From: an uncultured Faecalibacterium sp.
Lineage (GTDB): Bacteria; Bacillota; Clostridia; Oscillospirales; Ruminococcaceae
Assembly: GCA_944385995.1 (NCBI GenBank)
Contig: CALWZL010000002.1
Span: 1-64,000, forward strand
Length of the DNA: 64,000 nucleotides
Direction: 5' to 3'
Shown: piece after piece, positions 9,373 through 18,179 of the stretch
Position numbering within the stretch: the stretch's first letter is position 1
Layout: the number at the start of each line of letters is the position of its first letter
Position numbers and translations under genes: made by a program
Notes under the pieces: generated by a model
Told to the model about the DNA's origin: nothing
Databases searched by the model: none
What the model saw: only the letters and a program-made list of their open reading frames with translations

Positions 9373-10323
9373 TCAGAGGTCCTGGGCGGCCAGGACATCC
9401 TTTAAGGTCTGGGCGGAAGCCCGCAGCGCGGTGATTTCGGCTTCGCTCAGAGCGATGGGGACGATGGTCTCGACGCCGTCCTTGCCCACCACGGCGGGCA
9501 GGCTCAGGGCCACCCCGTCAATGCCATAGCTGCCGTGCTGGACCGAGGAGACCGGCAGGATGGATTTCTCATCCCGGACGATGGCCTCGCAGACCCGGCG
9601 GACCGACATGGCAATGCCGTAGTAGGTGGCGCCCTTCTTTTCGATGATCTCGTAGGCGCTGTTCTTGACCCCGGCGGCCAGAGTTTCCATGGCGGCGTCG
9701 TGGTCGAAGTAGCCCCGCATCTCGCAGAAGTTGTGGAGGGGCAGACCCGAGACATTGGCACTGCTCCAGGCCACAATCTCGCTGTCGCCGTGCTCGCCCA
9801 GAATGAAGGCGTGGACGGCCCGGCTGTCCACCTGGAGATGTTCGCCCAACAGATATTTCAGGCGGGCGGTGTCCAGGACGGTGCCGGTGCCGAAGACCCG
9901 ATTTTCGGGGAAGCCGCTGAGCTTGGCCGCGGCATAGGTCAGGATGTCCACCGGATTGGCCACGATCAGGAGGATGGCCTCCTTGTTGTACCGGGTGATG
10001 GAGGGGATAATGGACCGGAAGATGGCCACGTTTTTCTTGACCAGGTCCAGACGGGTTTCGCCCGGCTTCTGGCCGGCCCCGGCGGTGACCACAATCAGGG
10101 AAGCGTCGGCCAGGTCGGGATAATCGCCGGCGTAAATCTTCATGGGCTTGGCGAAGGGCAGGCCGTGGCTGATGTCCAGGGCTTCGCCCTCGGCCCGGGC
10201 CTGGTTGGCGTCGATCAGGACCATTTCGGAAAACAGTCCGCTCTGCATCAGGGCGAAGGCCGAAGCCGACCCCACAAAGCCGCATCCGATGACGGCGAGT
10301 TTGCGTGTATTCAGGTTGCTCAT
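9373..10323 (-). CDS. ldh: L-lactate dehydrogenase
   Basis: NAD-dependent reduction of pyruvate to L-lactate in the cytoplasm, 316 residues. The Rossmann motif GCGFVGSA is at residues 13-20. Gln85 and Arg91 in AGAGQKPGETR mark lactate rather than malate specificity. The catalytic His178 lies in GEHGDS. No allosteric extension is seen. The ATG at 10323 has AGGAGGT seven nt upstream. The gene follows the iron-sulfur protein gene by 40 nt with no visible promoter between them, so the two are probably cotranscribed from the operator-bearing promoter at 11119. Confidence 0.96.
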   Translation of the reverse strand: MSNLNTRKLAVIGCGFVGSASAFALMQSGLFSEMVLIDANQARAEGEALDISHGLPFAKPMKIYAGDYPDLADASLIVVTAGAGQKPGETRLDLVKKNVAIFRSIIPSITRYNKEAILLIVANPVDILTYAAAKLSGFPENRVFGTGTVLDTARLKYLLGEHLQVDSRAVHAFILGEHGDSEIVAWSSANVSGLPLHNFCEMRGYFDHDAAMETLAAGVKNSAYEIIEKKGATYYGIAMSVRRVCEAIVRDEKSILPVSSVQHGSYGIDGVALSLPAVVGKDGVETIVPIALSEAEITALRASAQTLKDVLAAQDL

Positions 10324-10363
10324 AAGGCACCTCCTTTGGTTTTGTATTACTTTGTGTAGAAAA

Positions 10364-11083
10364 TCAGTCTAAAATACGCCCGTCCCGGGAAATGGTCACC
10401 ACCTGCCAGGGGATAAATTTTCCGCTGGCCTGGAGCGCGCGCTGGACGGCGGACTGGAGCCCGCCGCAGCAGGGCACCTCCATCCGCACAATGGTGACGC
10501 TCTGGATGTCGTTGAGACGGATGATGTCGGTGAGCTTTTCGGCGTAATCCACGCCGTCCAGCTTGGGGCAGCCGATGAGGGTCACTTTGCCCCGCATGAA
10601 GTCCTCGTGGAAGGCGGCGTAGGCATAGGCGGCGCAGTCGGCAGCCACCAGCAGCTTGGCCCCCTGAAAGAAGGGCGCCTGCACCGGGGCCAGTTTGATC
10701 TGCACCGGCCACTGACCCAGCCGGGACACCGGCTTGCCGGCGGGGACGGCGGCGGGAGCCTTCGGGGGCTCGGCCGCGTGGAACTGCATGGCCCGGGAAC
10801 CGGGGCAGCCGCCGGCGTGATGGGGATGGGGGGCTTCCGCCTGCTTTTCCGCTTTGGCCTGCTGGACGGCGGCTTCGTCGTAGGCGGGGGCCTCCCGCTG
10901 TTCAAAGGTGATGGCGCCGGTGGGACAGCCGGGCAGGCAGTCGCCCAGGCCGTCACAGAAGTGTTCCCGCACCAGCTTGGCCTTGCCGTTGACCATCTCG
11001 ATGGCGCCCTCGTGGCAGGCGGTGGCACACAGGCCGCAGCCGTTGCACTTTTCTTCGTCTATATGAATGATCTGTCGAATCAT
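10364..11083 (-). CDS. Ferredoxin-domain iron-sulfur protein with Cys-containing C-terminal domain
   Basis: A 239-residue protein with an N-terminal bacterial ferredoxin fold. Cys13, 16, 19 and 23 form a CxxCxxCxxxC motif. A second set, Cys43, 49 and 53 (CDGLGDCLPGCP), has wider spacing. A Pro/Ala-rich linker with a His-rich patch (about 75-120) leads to a C-terminal domain with Cys pairs in AADCAAYAY, IGCPKLDG and VPCCGGL. Comparable proteins are annotated only as 4Fe-4S binding proteins in Clostridia. Redox sensing or electron transfer is likely, but the partner is unknown. Cotranscription with ldh suggests a fermentative redox role (inference). Confidence 0.85.
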   Translation of the reverse strand: MIRQIIHIDEEKCNGCGLCATACHEGAIEMVNGKAKLVREHFCDGLGDCLPGCPTGAITFEQREAPAYDEAAVQQAKAEKQAEAPHPHHAGGCPGSRAMQFHAAEPPKAPAAVPAGKPVSRLGQWPVQIKLAPVQAPFFQGAKLLVAADCAAYAYAAFHEDFMRGKVTLIGCPKLDGVDYAEKLTDIIRLNDIQSVTIVRMEVPCCGGLQSAVQRALQASGKFIPWQVVTISRDGRILD

Positions 11084-11118
11084 AGGTTGTATCCTCCTTG
11101 GGTTGGGGTTCTGGGAAG

Positions 11119-11124
11119 ATTATA
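11119..11124 (-). promoter_or_regulatory. -10 element of the iron-sulfur protein-ldh promoter
   Basis: A perfect minus-strand TATAAT with no good -35 hexamer 17 nt upstream, which is typical of an activator-dependent promoter. The predicted +1 is 11112, about 29 nt before the ATG. Confidence 0.65.
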
Positions 11125-11145
11125 ATGGAAGATGGGAGAAAAGTA

Positions 11146-11161
11146 TGTTGCTTTTACAACA
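11146..11161 (-). promoter_or_regulatory. Inverted-repeat operator centred at -41.5
   Basis: TGTTG-6 nt-CAACA is a perfect 5-bp dyad centred at 11153.5, which is 41.5 bp upstream of the predicted start. This is the class II position used by CRP/FNR-family activators, and the 16-bp format fits that family. The regulator is not in the window. Confidence 0.6.
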
Positions 11162-11252
11162 AATGGGAGAAAACCCCAGGCAAACCTTGCTGCCGGCCAG
11201 GACCGCCGGGTGCCTTTTCCACTGGCCGGGGAGAGCGGCTGGATTTTGCACC

Positions 11253-11286
11253 AAAAAGCGCCGCCCTGTGGAAAAGACGGCGCTTT
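11253..11286 (-). terminator. Terminator of the small P-loop kinase gene
   Basis: On the minus strand AAGCGCCG pairs with the CGGCGCTT of GGGCGGCGCTT, followed by a T run. It lies just past the stop at 11290. Confidence 0.82.
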
Positions 11287-11289
11287 GGT

Positions 11290-11895
11290 TCAGGTGTGGA
11301 GGATGACCTCGCAGCGGCCCTCCAAATCAGAGGAGGAAATGTACCGCTCCTCCAGCGGAATCCACCGGGTGCGGAAGTTGTCCAGATTGACCCCCGGCCG
11401 CCGGGCAATCCGGGCCAGCCGGGTTTCCAGGTCGGCGGTCACAAAGACGTGGAGATCGTAGCAGGGCCAGAGATCGGGGTGGCAGCTGTAGGAGCCTTCC
11501 GCCAGAATCACCGGTTTCCAGGGGGCGGATACCGGCGGTTTCAGCTGGCCGGTATGGCAGTCGAAAGGCCGGTAGCTGGCATTCTGATGATCCAGCAGGG
11601 GGCCCAGCGCCTCGGCCCAAAACCGCTCGCGGTCAAAGTTGCCCCCCGGCTGGGCCAGACGTTCCGGGGTGCGCTGGTGGGGCCGGAGAAAGAAGTCGTC
11701 GGCATGGAGGACGGTACAGTCCAGCCGTGCCGCCAGCAGGGCGGCGACGGTGGTTTTGCCGCTGCCGCACCGGCCGTCGATGGCCACCACAGCCCGGCCC
11801 TTCTGGGTCAGGATGTCCTGGATGCGGGCCGCAAGCTGGTCAAAACCGGCGGGCGGCGGAGGAAGAAAAGAGAATTCCGATGCGTTTTGATTCAT
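11290..11895 (-). CDS. Uridine kinase-like P-loop NTPase
   Basis: A small cytoplasmic kinase of 201 residues. Walker A is GRCGSGKTT (about residues 41-49) after the strand VVAIDG. An HADDFFLRP stretch follows, as in uridine kinase/phosphoribulokinase-type enzymes, where this Asp pair binds substrate. ILAEGSYSCHPDL is the second acidic strand. The ATG at 11895 has AAGGAAAT upstream, and the gene has its own promoter and terminator. The substrate is not identifiable; a nucleoside or related metabolite is plausible. It is unrelated in sequence order to its neighbours. Confidence 0.75.
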   Translation of the reverse strand: MNQNASEFSFLPPPPAGFDQLAARIQDILTQKGRAVVAIDGRCGSGKTTVAALLAARLDCTVLHADDFFLRPHQRTPERLAQPGGNFDRERFWAEALGPLLDHQNASYRPFDCHTGQLKPPVSAPWKPVILAEGSYSCHPDLWPCYDLHVFVTADLETRLARIARRPGVNLDNFRTRWIPLEERYISSSDLEGRCEVILHT

Positions 11896-11941
11896 AGTTG
11901 ATTTCCTTTTTGTAAATATATCTGGAGCGGGTTTCTACCTT

Positions 11942-11969
11942 ATTATAAATAAGATTTTGCCGGACGCAA
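11942..11969 (-). promoter_or_regulatory. Promoter of the small P-loop kinase gene
   Basis: On the minus strand TTGCGT (11964-11969), a 16-nt spacer and TATAAT (11942-11947). Confidence 0.6.
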
Positions 11970-12057
11970 GGGGAAAGAAATTTCTTATGTGATCGGCAAT
12001 CAATCGGATGTGGTGCAGAAGGAAACGATGGAGCCCAATTTTTTCGCACTTAGCCGA

Positions 12058-12086
12058 TAGACAAATAGGCTTTCGTGTGTTATTTT
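12058..12086 (+). promoter_or_regulatory. Promoter of the secreted flavin reductase gene
   Basis: TAGACA (12058-12063), a 17-nt spacer and TATTTT (12081-12086), giving a leader of about 140 nt. Confidence 0.55.
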
Positions 12087-12152
12087 AATTAGTAGAGCAA
12101 AAGGTTGTGCCGCCCGGGTGAGAGAGAAGGACCGGCGGCAGCCGTTTGACAC

Positions 12153-12187
12153 GGGGCCCGGCGCCTGCAAGCAGAAGGCGGGGCCCC
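12153..12187 (+). other. Strong hairpin in the flavin reductase leader
   Basis: GGGGCC pairs with GGCCCC and an inner CGCCT pairs with AGGCG. No T run follows, so it is not a terminator; it may stabilise or regulate the mRNA. Confidence 0.45.
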
Positions 12188-12232
12188 ACAGAATCCCACA
12201 AAGACCCATGATGAAGAAAGGAACGATCCAGA

Positions 12233-14284
12233 ATGAAGAAGATTTCCCGCAAAGGCTTTCTGAAGATTGCCGCTGCCGCCGCCATGAGCGGTGTGACGGC
12301 CGGCGCTCTGGCCGCCTGCGAGTCGGCCAGCTCGGCTGTGTCGGCTGCTTCGGGCGCCGGCTCGGTGGCGGCAGGTGCCACCTACATCCCCGGCACCTAT
12401 GAGGCAACCGCCGCCGGCATCAACGGCGACGTGAAGGTCACCATGACCTTCACCGAGAACGCCATCACCGACGTGGTGCTGGATGTCTCGGGCGAGACCC
12501 CCTCCATCGGCGGCGCTGCTGCCGAGGACCTGAAGAATGCACTGATGGAGGCCCAGGGCGCCGACATCCAGCCTGTTTCAGGCGCCACCATCACCTCCAA
12601 CGGCGTCATCAAGGCTGCCCAGAAGTGCATCGACCAGGCCAAGGGCGTGGCCACCATCGAAGTGGTCAACCTGCCCACCGGCGACGAGAACGACTGGCTG
12701 GGCACCGAGCCCACCATCGATGAGGCTTCCATCACCGATACCTGGGACACCGATATCCTGATCGTGGGCGCCGGCAACGGCGGCATGGCTGCCGCTGCCT
12801 TTGCTGCCCAGAACGGCCTGAACTTCCGCATCATCGAGCAGAACAGCGTCGTGCAGGACACCCGTCACTGGTACGGCGCCATCGACACTTCTGCCGCCAA
12901 GGCTGCCGGCGCCGATCCCTGCGACCGCGCCAAGCTGCTGAGCGAGATTTCCCGCTATGCTTCCGGCAAGTGCGACCAGCGGGTTGTCAAGACCTGGATC
13001 AATGAGTCCGCCGCCATGCACGACTTTGTGGCCGGCATCCTGGAAGGCGAGTACGGCTTTACCTGCGAGTTCACCTCCGGTTCCGAGGCTGCATGGCCTG
13101 CCGAGAACGCCGAGCACAACACCGACTACCTCTACCCCGTGGAGGAGCACAACTACATGGCTTCCGAGTCGGCTTCCGGCATGCAGCGCAACCAGGTCTT
13201 CCAGGACTACATTGAGAAGCTGGGCTACTCCATCGACTTCAACACCGCGCTGGCCAAGCTGGAGAAGGACGACACCGGCCGGATCACCGGCGTCATCGCC
13301 CAGAGCAACGACGACGGCCACTTCATCCGCATCAATGCAGCCAAGGGCGTTCTGCTGGCCTGCGGCGGCTACCCCGGCAACCCCTACATGATGGAGCAGC
13401 TGGACCCCCTGGGCACCAGCGTCACCACCGCCTGCTCCTACTCTCCCGCTGACAAGGGCTACGGCATCCGTGCCGCCGTTTGGGCCGGCGCCAACCTGGA
13501 CAAGGAGGCAGCTCCCATGCTGTTTGACCGCGGCGTGGTTCCTCCGGGACAGGATGCAGGCTATGTGGACAGCTCCAGCGCCTTCGGCGGCAAGGCTTTC
13601 CCCGGCACCATCAAGCAGTACAACCCCGGCACCCAGCCTTTCCTGAAGGTCAACCGCCACGGCCAGCGGTTCGCCAATGAGAGCTGCCCCTACAACGACA
13701 TCGTCTACGCCGCTGCCCATCAGCCCGGCCGCGTCTACGCTCAGATCCACGACGACAACTGGTACGAGGACGTGCAGCGGTTCCACACCATCGGCTGCTC
13801 GGCCCAGACCCGCAACGGCGGCCCCGACTACGTGCTGCCCAAGATGGAGGAGGCCGAGGCAGCAGGCAGCTTCTTCAAGGCTGACACCCTGGAGGAGCTG
13901 GCCGACAAGCTGGGCTTCACCGGCACCGACAAGGACAACTTCCTGGCCACCGTCGAGCGGTACAACGAGCTGTACGACGCGCAGAACGACGAGGACTTCG
14001 GCAAGCCCGCTTACCGCCTGAGCGCCATCCGCAAGGCTCCCTTCTACGGCTGCTGGCTGGGCGCTTCCCTGCTGACCACCGAGCAGGGCATCGCCATCAA
14101 CGAGAACTGCCAGGCTCTGGACACCAACAACGAGCCCATGGAGGGCCTGTACATCACCGGCGATATGTCCGGCAGCTTCTTTGCCAACAACTATCCCTGC
14201 CTGATGGCAGGTGTGGCCTGCGGCCGCACCCTGACCTTTGCCATCAAGGCCATCAAGCAGATGGCCGGCATCGACAATGTCTGA
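12233..14284 (+). CDS. Secreted flavin reductase: FMN_bind plus fumarate-reductase-type FAD domain
   Basis: A 683-residue exported flavoprotein lipoprotein. The signal has ISRKGF, a long Ala-rich core and a lipobox ending LAAC. FMN_bind covers about residues 48-140, with the flavinylation motif SGAT at 116-119. The FAD_binding_2 domain begins DILIVGAGNGGMAAA near residue 174. It belongs to the family of extracytoplasmic reductases (fumarate, urocanate, cinnamate types) that pass electrons from membrane flavins to a small acceptor. The canonical fumarate-site motifs are absent: the usual HHT region reads FYGCWLGAS, and the usual Arg-containing RLGG region reads NNYPC (652-656). The substrate is therefore not fumarate-like in a simple way. 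It has a very strong high-expression codon bias and stands alone. Confidence 0.9.
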   Translation: MKKISRKGFLKIAAAAAMSGVTAGALAACESASSAVSAASGAGSVAAGATYIPGTYEATAAGINGDVKVTMTFTENAITDVVLDVSGETPSIGGAAAEDLKNALMEAQGADIQPVSGATITSNGVIKAAQKCIDQAKGVATIEVVNLPTGDENDWLGTEPTIDEASITDTWDTDILIVGAGNGGMAAAAFAAQNGLNFRIIEQNSVVQDTRHWYGAIDTSAAKAAGADPCDRAKLLSEISRYASGKCDQRVVKTWINESAAMHDFVAGILEGEYGFTCEFTSGSEAAWPAENAEHNTDYLYPVEEHNYMASESASGMQRNQVFQDYIEKLGYSIDFNTALAKLEKDDTGRITGVIAQSNDDGHFIRINAAKGVLLACGGYPGNPYMMEQLDPLGTSVTTACSYSPADKGYGIRAAVWAGANLDKEAAPMLFDRGVVPPGQDAGYVDSSSAFGGKAFPGTIKQYNPGTQPFLKVNRHGQRFANESCPYNDIVYAAAHQPGRVYAQIHDDNWYEDVQRFHTIGCSAQTRNGGPDYVLPKMEEAEAAGSFFKADTLEELADKLGFTGTDKDNFLATVERYNELYDAQNDEDFGKPAYRLSAIRKAPFYGCWLGASLLTTEQGIAINENCQALDTNNEPMEGLYITGDMSGSFFANNYPCLMAGVACGRTLTFAIKAIKQMAGIDNV

Positions 14285-14325
14285 TGACCCTCAGGGCATC
14301 CCGTTGAATCCATAGTACAAAACGA

Positions 14326-14359
14326 GGGCCGCGGAGCATTGCGCTCCGCGGTCCTTTTT
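14326..14359 (+). terminator. Terminator of the flavin reductase gene
   Basis: GGGCCGCGGAGC pairs with GCTCCGCGGTCC (one G:U) followed by TTTTT. It separates the gene from convergent proA and may act in both directions. Confidence 0.88.
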
Positions 14360-14381
14360 GCTGTACAGAGGGGGCAGAACC

Positions 14382-15644
14382 TCAGCGGATCTGTCCGTTT
14401 CCGTGGATGATGTATTTGTAGGTGCACAGCTCGGCCAGGCCCATGGGACCCCGGGCGTGGAGCTTCTGGGTGGAAATGCCCATCTCACAGCCCAGGCCGA
14501 ACTCGCCGCCGTCGGTGAAGCGGGTGGAGCAGTTGACATAGACCGCCGCACTGTCCACCGCCGCGGTGAACAGGTCGATATGCGCCTGGGTCTGGCTCAG
14601 GATGGCGTCGCTGTGGCCGGTGGAGTGTTCTGCAATGTGCCCGATGGCCTGCTGTACGTCGTTCACCACGCCCACCGCCAGGATATAGTCCAGAAACTCG
14701 GTGTCAAAGTCCCGGGGGCCGGCGGAGGTGCCGGGGATGATGGCGGCGGCCCTGGAGTCCAGCCGCAGTTCCACCGGATGGAGTCCCCGGGCTTCCCGGT
14801 CGGGGCCCAGACGCCGGGCCAGTTTGGGCAGGAATGCGGCGGCAATGTCCTTGTGGACCAGACAGACCTCCTCGGCGTTGCAGACGCTGGGGCGGCTGGC
14901 CTTGGCGTTTTCGATGATGTCCAGGGCCTTGTCCTGGTCGGCGGTGTCGTCCACATAGATGTGGCAGATGCCGGTGCCGGTCTGGATGCAGGGGACCTTG
15001 GCGTTTTCGACACAGGCCCGGATCAGGCCGGCGCCGCCCCGGGGAATCAACAGGTCCACATAGCCCACTGCCGTCATCAGGGCGTTGGCGGAAGCGTGGG
15101 TGGTGTCTTCCATCAGGCTGACCGACGCCGCGGGCAGCCCGGCGGCGGTGATGCCCTGGCGCAGGGCGTCCACAATGGCTTTGCTGGACCGCCAGGCCTC
15201 CTTGCCGCAGCGGAGAACGCAGACGTTGCCGCTCTTGAGGGCCAGGGCCGCCGCGTCACTGGTGACGTTGGGCCGGCTCTCGTAGATGATGGCCACCACA
15301 CCCATGGGAACGGCGGTCTTTTCGATGACCAGCCCGTTGGGCCGCTCGATCCGGCGGAGCACCGCTCCCACCGGGTCGGGCAGGGCGGCCACATCCCGAA
15401 TTCCCTGGGACATCCCGTCCAGACGCTGGCCGTTGAGGGCCAGCCGGTCCAGCATCACCTCCGAGATTTTGCCCCGGGCGGCCTCCAGATCGGCGGCGTT
15501 GGCGGCCAGAATGGATGCGCGATTGGCCGCGTCGTCCAGGGCGTCGGCCATGCCCAGCAGGGCACGGTTCCGCTGTTGGGTGTCGGCCAGAGACAGGGAG
15601 CCTTTGGCGTCACGGGCGGCAATGAGAATCTCCTGTGTGGTCAT
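14382..15644 (-). CDS. proA: Gamma-glutamyl phosphate reductase
   Basis: Second step of proline biosynthesis: it reduces glutamyl-5-phosphate to the semialdehyde with NADPH. 420 residues, the normal length. The aldehyde dehydrogenase-like fold shows [20 protein letters not shown] and the catalytic Cys in [10 protein letters not shown], then the C-terminal [27 protein letters not shown]. The ATG at 15644 has AGGAGG about 8 nt upstream and lies 17 nt after the proB stop. It is the last gene of proCBA. Confidence 0.97.
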   Translation of the reverse strand: MTTQEILIAARDAKGSLSLADTQQRNRALLGMADALDDAANRASILAANAADLEAARGKISEVMLDRLALNGQRLDGMSQGIRDVAALPDPVGAVLRRIERPNGLVIEKTAVPMGVVAIIYESRPNVTSDAAALALKSGNVCVLRCGKEAWRSSKAIVDALRQGITAAGLPAASVSLMEDTTHASANALMTAVGYVDLLIPRGGAGLIRACVENAKVPCIQTGTGICHIYVDDTADQDKALDIIENAKASRPSVCNAEEVCLVHKDIAAAFLPKLARRLGPDREARGLHPVELRLDSRAAAIIPGTSAGPRDFDTEFLDYILAVGVVNDVQQAIGHIAEHSTGHSDAILSQTQAHIDLFTAAVDSAAVYVNCSTRFTDGGEFGLGCEMGISTQKLHARGPMGLAELCTYKYIIHGNGQIR

Positions 15645-15661
15645 GGGACAGCCTCCTTTTT

Positions 15662-16444
15662 TCAATGGTGGGGCCGGGGCCGCGCTGCAAAACGGGTGCC
15701 CGCCGGCTGGCCCTCGGCAATCTTGTACAATAATTCGGGGTGGGAACCGTTGGCGATCACCATTTCGACGCCGTCGGCGGTGACCATCTGGGCGGCCCGC
15801 AGTTTGGTGGTCATCCCGCCGGTGCCCAGGGCTGACCCGGCCCCGTCCGACAGATTCAGGATGTCCTGGGTGATGGTCTCCACCAGGGGAATCAGCTGGG
15901 CGTCGGGATGGGTCCGGGGGTTGGCGGTATACAGCCCGTCGATGTCGCTGAGCAGTACCAGCATATCCGCCCGGGAACAGCAGGCCACAATGGCGGCCAG
16001 GGTGTCGTTGTCGCCGATGGAGGAAATCTCCATGGTGGAAACGGTGTCGTTTTCGTTGATGATGGGCAGGGCCCCCAGGTCCAGCAGCCGGAACAGGGTG
16101 TTCTCAAAGTTCTGGCGGCGCTCGGTGTGCTCCACGTCCACCCCTGTCAGCAGAATCTGGGCCACGGTGTGGTTGTATTCGGCAAAGAGACGGTCATAGG
16201 TATACATCAGTTCGCACTGGCCCACCGCGGCGCAGGCCTGCTTGCCCGCCATATCGGCGGGACGGCTGGACAGGGACAGCTTGCCTACCCCCATCCCGAT
16301 GGCCCCCGAGGTCACCAAAATCACCTCGTGGCCGGCGTTTTTCAGGTCGCTCAGAACCTTCACCAGGTCCTCGGTGCGGCGGATGTTCAGCCGGCCGGTG
16401 GGATAGGTGAGGGTGGAGGTGCCGACCTTGACGACAATACGCAT
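15662..16444 (-). CDS. proB: Glutamate 5-kinase, short form without PUA domain
   Basis: First step of proline biosynthesis: ATP-dependent phosphorylation of glutamate. It starts [17 protein letters not shown] and has the amino acid kinase motifs [36 protein letters not shown] and GTGGMTTKL. At 260 residues it contains only the kinase domain; the C-terminal PUA domain of the roughly 365-residue enzymes is missing. The start at 16444 lies 4 nt past the proC stop, with GGGAGGG inside the end of proC. Proline feedback residues cannot be judged by eye. Confidence 0.95.
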   Translation of the reverse strand: MRIVVKVGTSTLTYPTGRLNIRRTEDLVKVLSDLKNAGHEVILVTSGAIGMGVGKLSLSSRPADMAGKQACAAVGQCELMYTYDRLFAEYNHTVAQILLTGVDVEHTERRQNFENTLFRLLDLGALPIINENDTVSTMEISSIGDNDTLAAIVACCSRADMLVLLSDIDGLYTANPRTHPDAQLIPLVETITQDILNLSDGAGSALGTGGMTTKLRAAQMVTADGVEMVIANGSHPELLYKIAEGQPAGTRFAARPRPHH

Positions 16445-16448
16445 CCCG

Positions 16449-17249
16449 TCAGCCCTCCCGCATCTTGAGGGTCTTTTCGTAGGCGGCGATGACCGCATCG
16501 GTCACGGCACCCCGGAATCCCCGTTCTTCCAGCACCCGGACCCCCTGGATGGTGGTGCCGCCGGGGCTGCAAACGGCGTCCTTCAAAACGCCGGGATGGC
16601 TGCCGCTCTCCAGGAGCATCCTGGCGCTGCCCAGAAGCATCTGGGCGGCATACTGCTGGGCCTTGGCCCGGGGCAGGCCGCAGGCCACGCCGCCGTCGGC
16701 CAGGGCCTCGATGAACTGATAAGCCCAGGCCGGCCCGCAGCCCGACACACAGCAGGCCGCGTCCATCAGGTTTTCAGCCAGGGGGTCCATCCGGCCCGCA
16801 CCGGCCATCAGCCGGCAAAAGTCAGCTTCTTCCCCGGCGGTCAAACCCTCGGTACAGTAGGGGATCATCCCTTCCCCCACAGAGGCGGGGATGTTGGGAT
16901 TGATCCGCATCACCGGATAGGCGCCGCCTGCCATCTGCTGGATCTGGGCCATGCTCAGGCCTGCCGCCATGGTGCAGAGGATAAACCGCTCTTTCCGGGC
17001 GGCCAGGACGGGCCGCAGCGGCGCCAGCATGGCGGCCATCATCTGGGGTTTCACCCCCAGGAAGATTACGTCGCACCCGGCGGCGTCCTCATTGGAGCCG
17101 GTGCGGCAGCCCAGTTCGGCAGCCAGCGCCTCGGCCTTGGCGGGGGTGCGGTTGGCCAGCAGGACGCTGGCCGGCGCTGTCGTGCGGCAGACCGCCCGGG
17201 CCAGGGCCCCGCCCATGTTGCCGCATCCAATAAACCCAATCGTTTTCAT
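16449..17249 (-). CDS. proC: Pyrroline-5-carboxylate reductase
   Basis: Last step of proline biosynthesis: NAD(P)H reduction of pyrroline-5-carboxylate. 266 residues. The N-terminal dinucleotide fold reads MKTIGFIGCGNMGGALA, and the family C-terminal motif includes CVSGCGPAWAYQFIEALADGG and VCSPGGTTIQGV. The ATG at 17249 has AGGAGG about 7 nt upstream. It is the first gene of proCBA; the last enzyme is encoded first. Confidence 0.96.
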   Translation of the reverse strand: MKTIGFIGCGNMGGALARAVCRTTAPASVLLANRTPAKAEALAAELGCRTGSNEDAAGCDVIFLGVKPQMMAAMLAPLRPVLAARKERFILCTMAAGLSMAQIQQMAGGAYPVMRINPNIPASVGEGMIPYCTEGLTAGEEADFCRLMAGAGRMDPLAENLMDAACCVSGCGPAWAYQFIEALADGGVACGLPRAKAQQYAAQMLLGSARMLLESGSHPGVLKDAVCSPGGTTIQGVRVLEERGFRGAVTDAVIAAYEKTLKMREG

Positions 17250-17308
17250 CTGAATCCTCCTTCGCTTTTGCGCCTGCCGCACGGCGGCACGCTGAAAATA
17301 CTGCTTTC

Positions 17309-17337
17309 ATATTACCCGGAATGGGCCGCAAAATCAA
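17309..17337 (-). promoter_or_regulatory. Promoter of proCBA
   Basis: On the minus strand TTGATT (17332-17337), 17 nt, TAATAT (17309-17314). The leader is too short for a T-box. Confidence 0.5.
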
Positions 17338-17354
17338 GTCCTGCAGACTGACAG

Positions 17355-17384
17355 TTGACAAAACCTGCCTGCGCGGTGTACAAT
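17355..17384 (+). promoter_or_regulatory. Promoter of the first lipoprotein gene
   Basis: TTGACA (17355-17360), an 18-nt spacer and TACAAT (17379-17384), divergent from the proCBA promoter. Confidence 0.75.
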
Positions 17385-17444
17385 AAAAACACAATGGGTC
17401 AATGGGTCTATAGGCCGGTGTGATCCGGGAAGGGGGTATGCGCG

Positions 17445-18023
17445 TTGCGCAGGAAACGTCAGTGGCTTGTCCTGTTGATGGCAGGATTGGTTCTTTTGGT
17501 GCTGAGCGGCTGTTCACAGCCCAAACAGGTTGGCACACGCAGCATGCCCGGGGTGGCGGAGCTGATCGACGATATGACCGCCCTGACCATCCAGACCTCC
17601 GACACCCAGCTGGACAGCGGCACCGCTGCCGCGGCTACCCATCTGCTCAAGAGCCGCAGCACGCCCAGCACTGGCGAAGATACCGGCACCCTGGCCGCAG
17701 AGCTCCGGGATGCCTCGGGCACCGAGCGTTACAACGCCCTCAGCGCACCGGTCAGCAGCGGCTTGACCCGGATGTCCCGGCTGTTCCTCTATCCCGGGGA
17801 CTGGAGCGAAGAAAAGGTGGCCCACGCCATCGTGGTCAAACTGGAGCAGATGGACGGCGAACTGTACGCCGACAACCGAGACCGCCAGATTACGCCGGAC
17901 AGCTATATTTCTTATACATATACCTATTCGGTGAGCGTGCGCCAGGCCTACAGCGATCAATCCTCCGCCTGGGTGATTGGGGTGGGCATCAACCAGACCG
18001 CCAAGGAAGAACACAAGACCTGA
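17445..18023 (+). CDS. Lipoprotein of unknown function (TTG start), first of a related pair
   Basis: 192 residues with a basic N-terminus, a hydrophobic core and the lipobox LSGC. I chose the TTG at 17445 because AGGGGG lies 8 nt upstream and the signal peptide begins directly there. An ATG at 17438 opens a different frame with no signal and a Gly/Arg-rich shadow protein. The C-terminus WVIGVGINQTAKE resembles that of the lipoprotein at 18360 (ALVVGVSITQTVAAK), and both carry an N-terminal lipid anchor, so they look like diverged paralogues. No family is recognised. Confidence 0.78.
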   Translation: MRRKRQWLVLLMAGLVLLVLSGCSQPKQVGTRSMPGVAELIDDMTALTIQTSDTQLDSGTAAAATHLLKSRSTPSTGEDTGTLAAELRDASGTERYNALSAPVSSGLTRMSRLFLYPGDWSEEKVAHAIVVKLEQMDGELYADNRDRQITPDSYISYTYTYSVSVRQAYSDQSSAWVIGVGINQTAKEEHKT

Positions 18024-18141
18024 TTATAACAAAAAATTTACAACTCAAAAGTCTTGAATTTTTTCCGATTTGGAGAAAAGATGCCTGTCCCGGTTTGGAT
18101 CAACAAATTCCCCGCTTTGAAAACAAAAGCATAGAGCCTCA

Positions 18142-18179
18142 CAAGCGCACCTGCCGAAAGGCAAGGGCGCTTGTTTTTG
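18142..18179 (+). terminator. Terminator after the first lipoprotein gene
   Basis: ACAAGCGC pairs with GCGCTTGT and an inner TGCC/GGCA closes a GAAA loop; TTTTTGTT follows. The 118 nt between the stop and the stem hold nothing else recognised. Confidence 0.88.

Noticed and set aside
11067..11901. Plus-strand frames across 11067-11901
   Set aside because: They cover the promoter/operator region and the antisense of a well-defined P-loop kinase.
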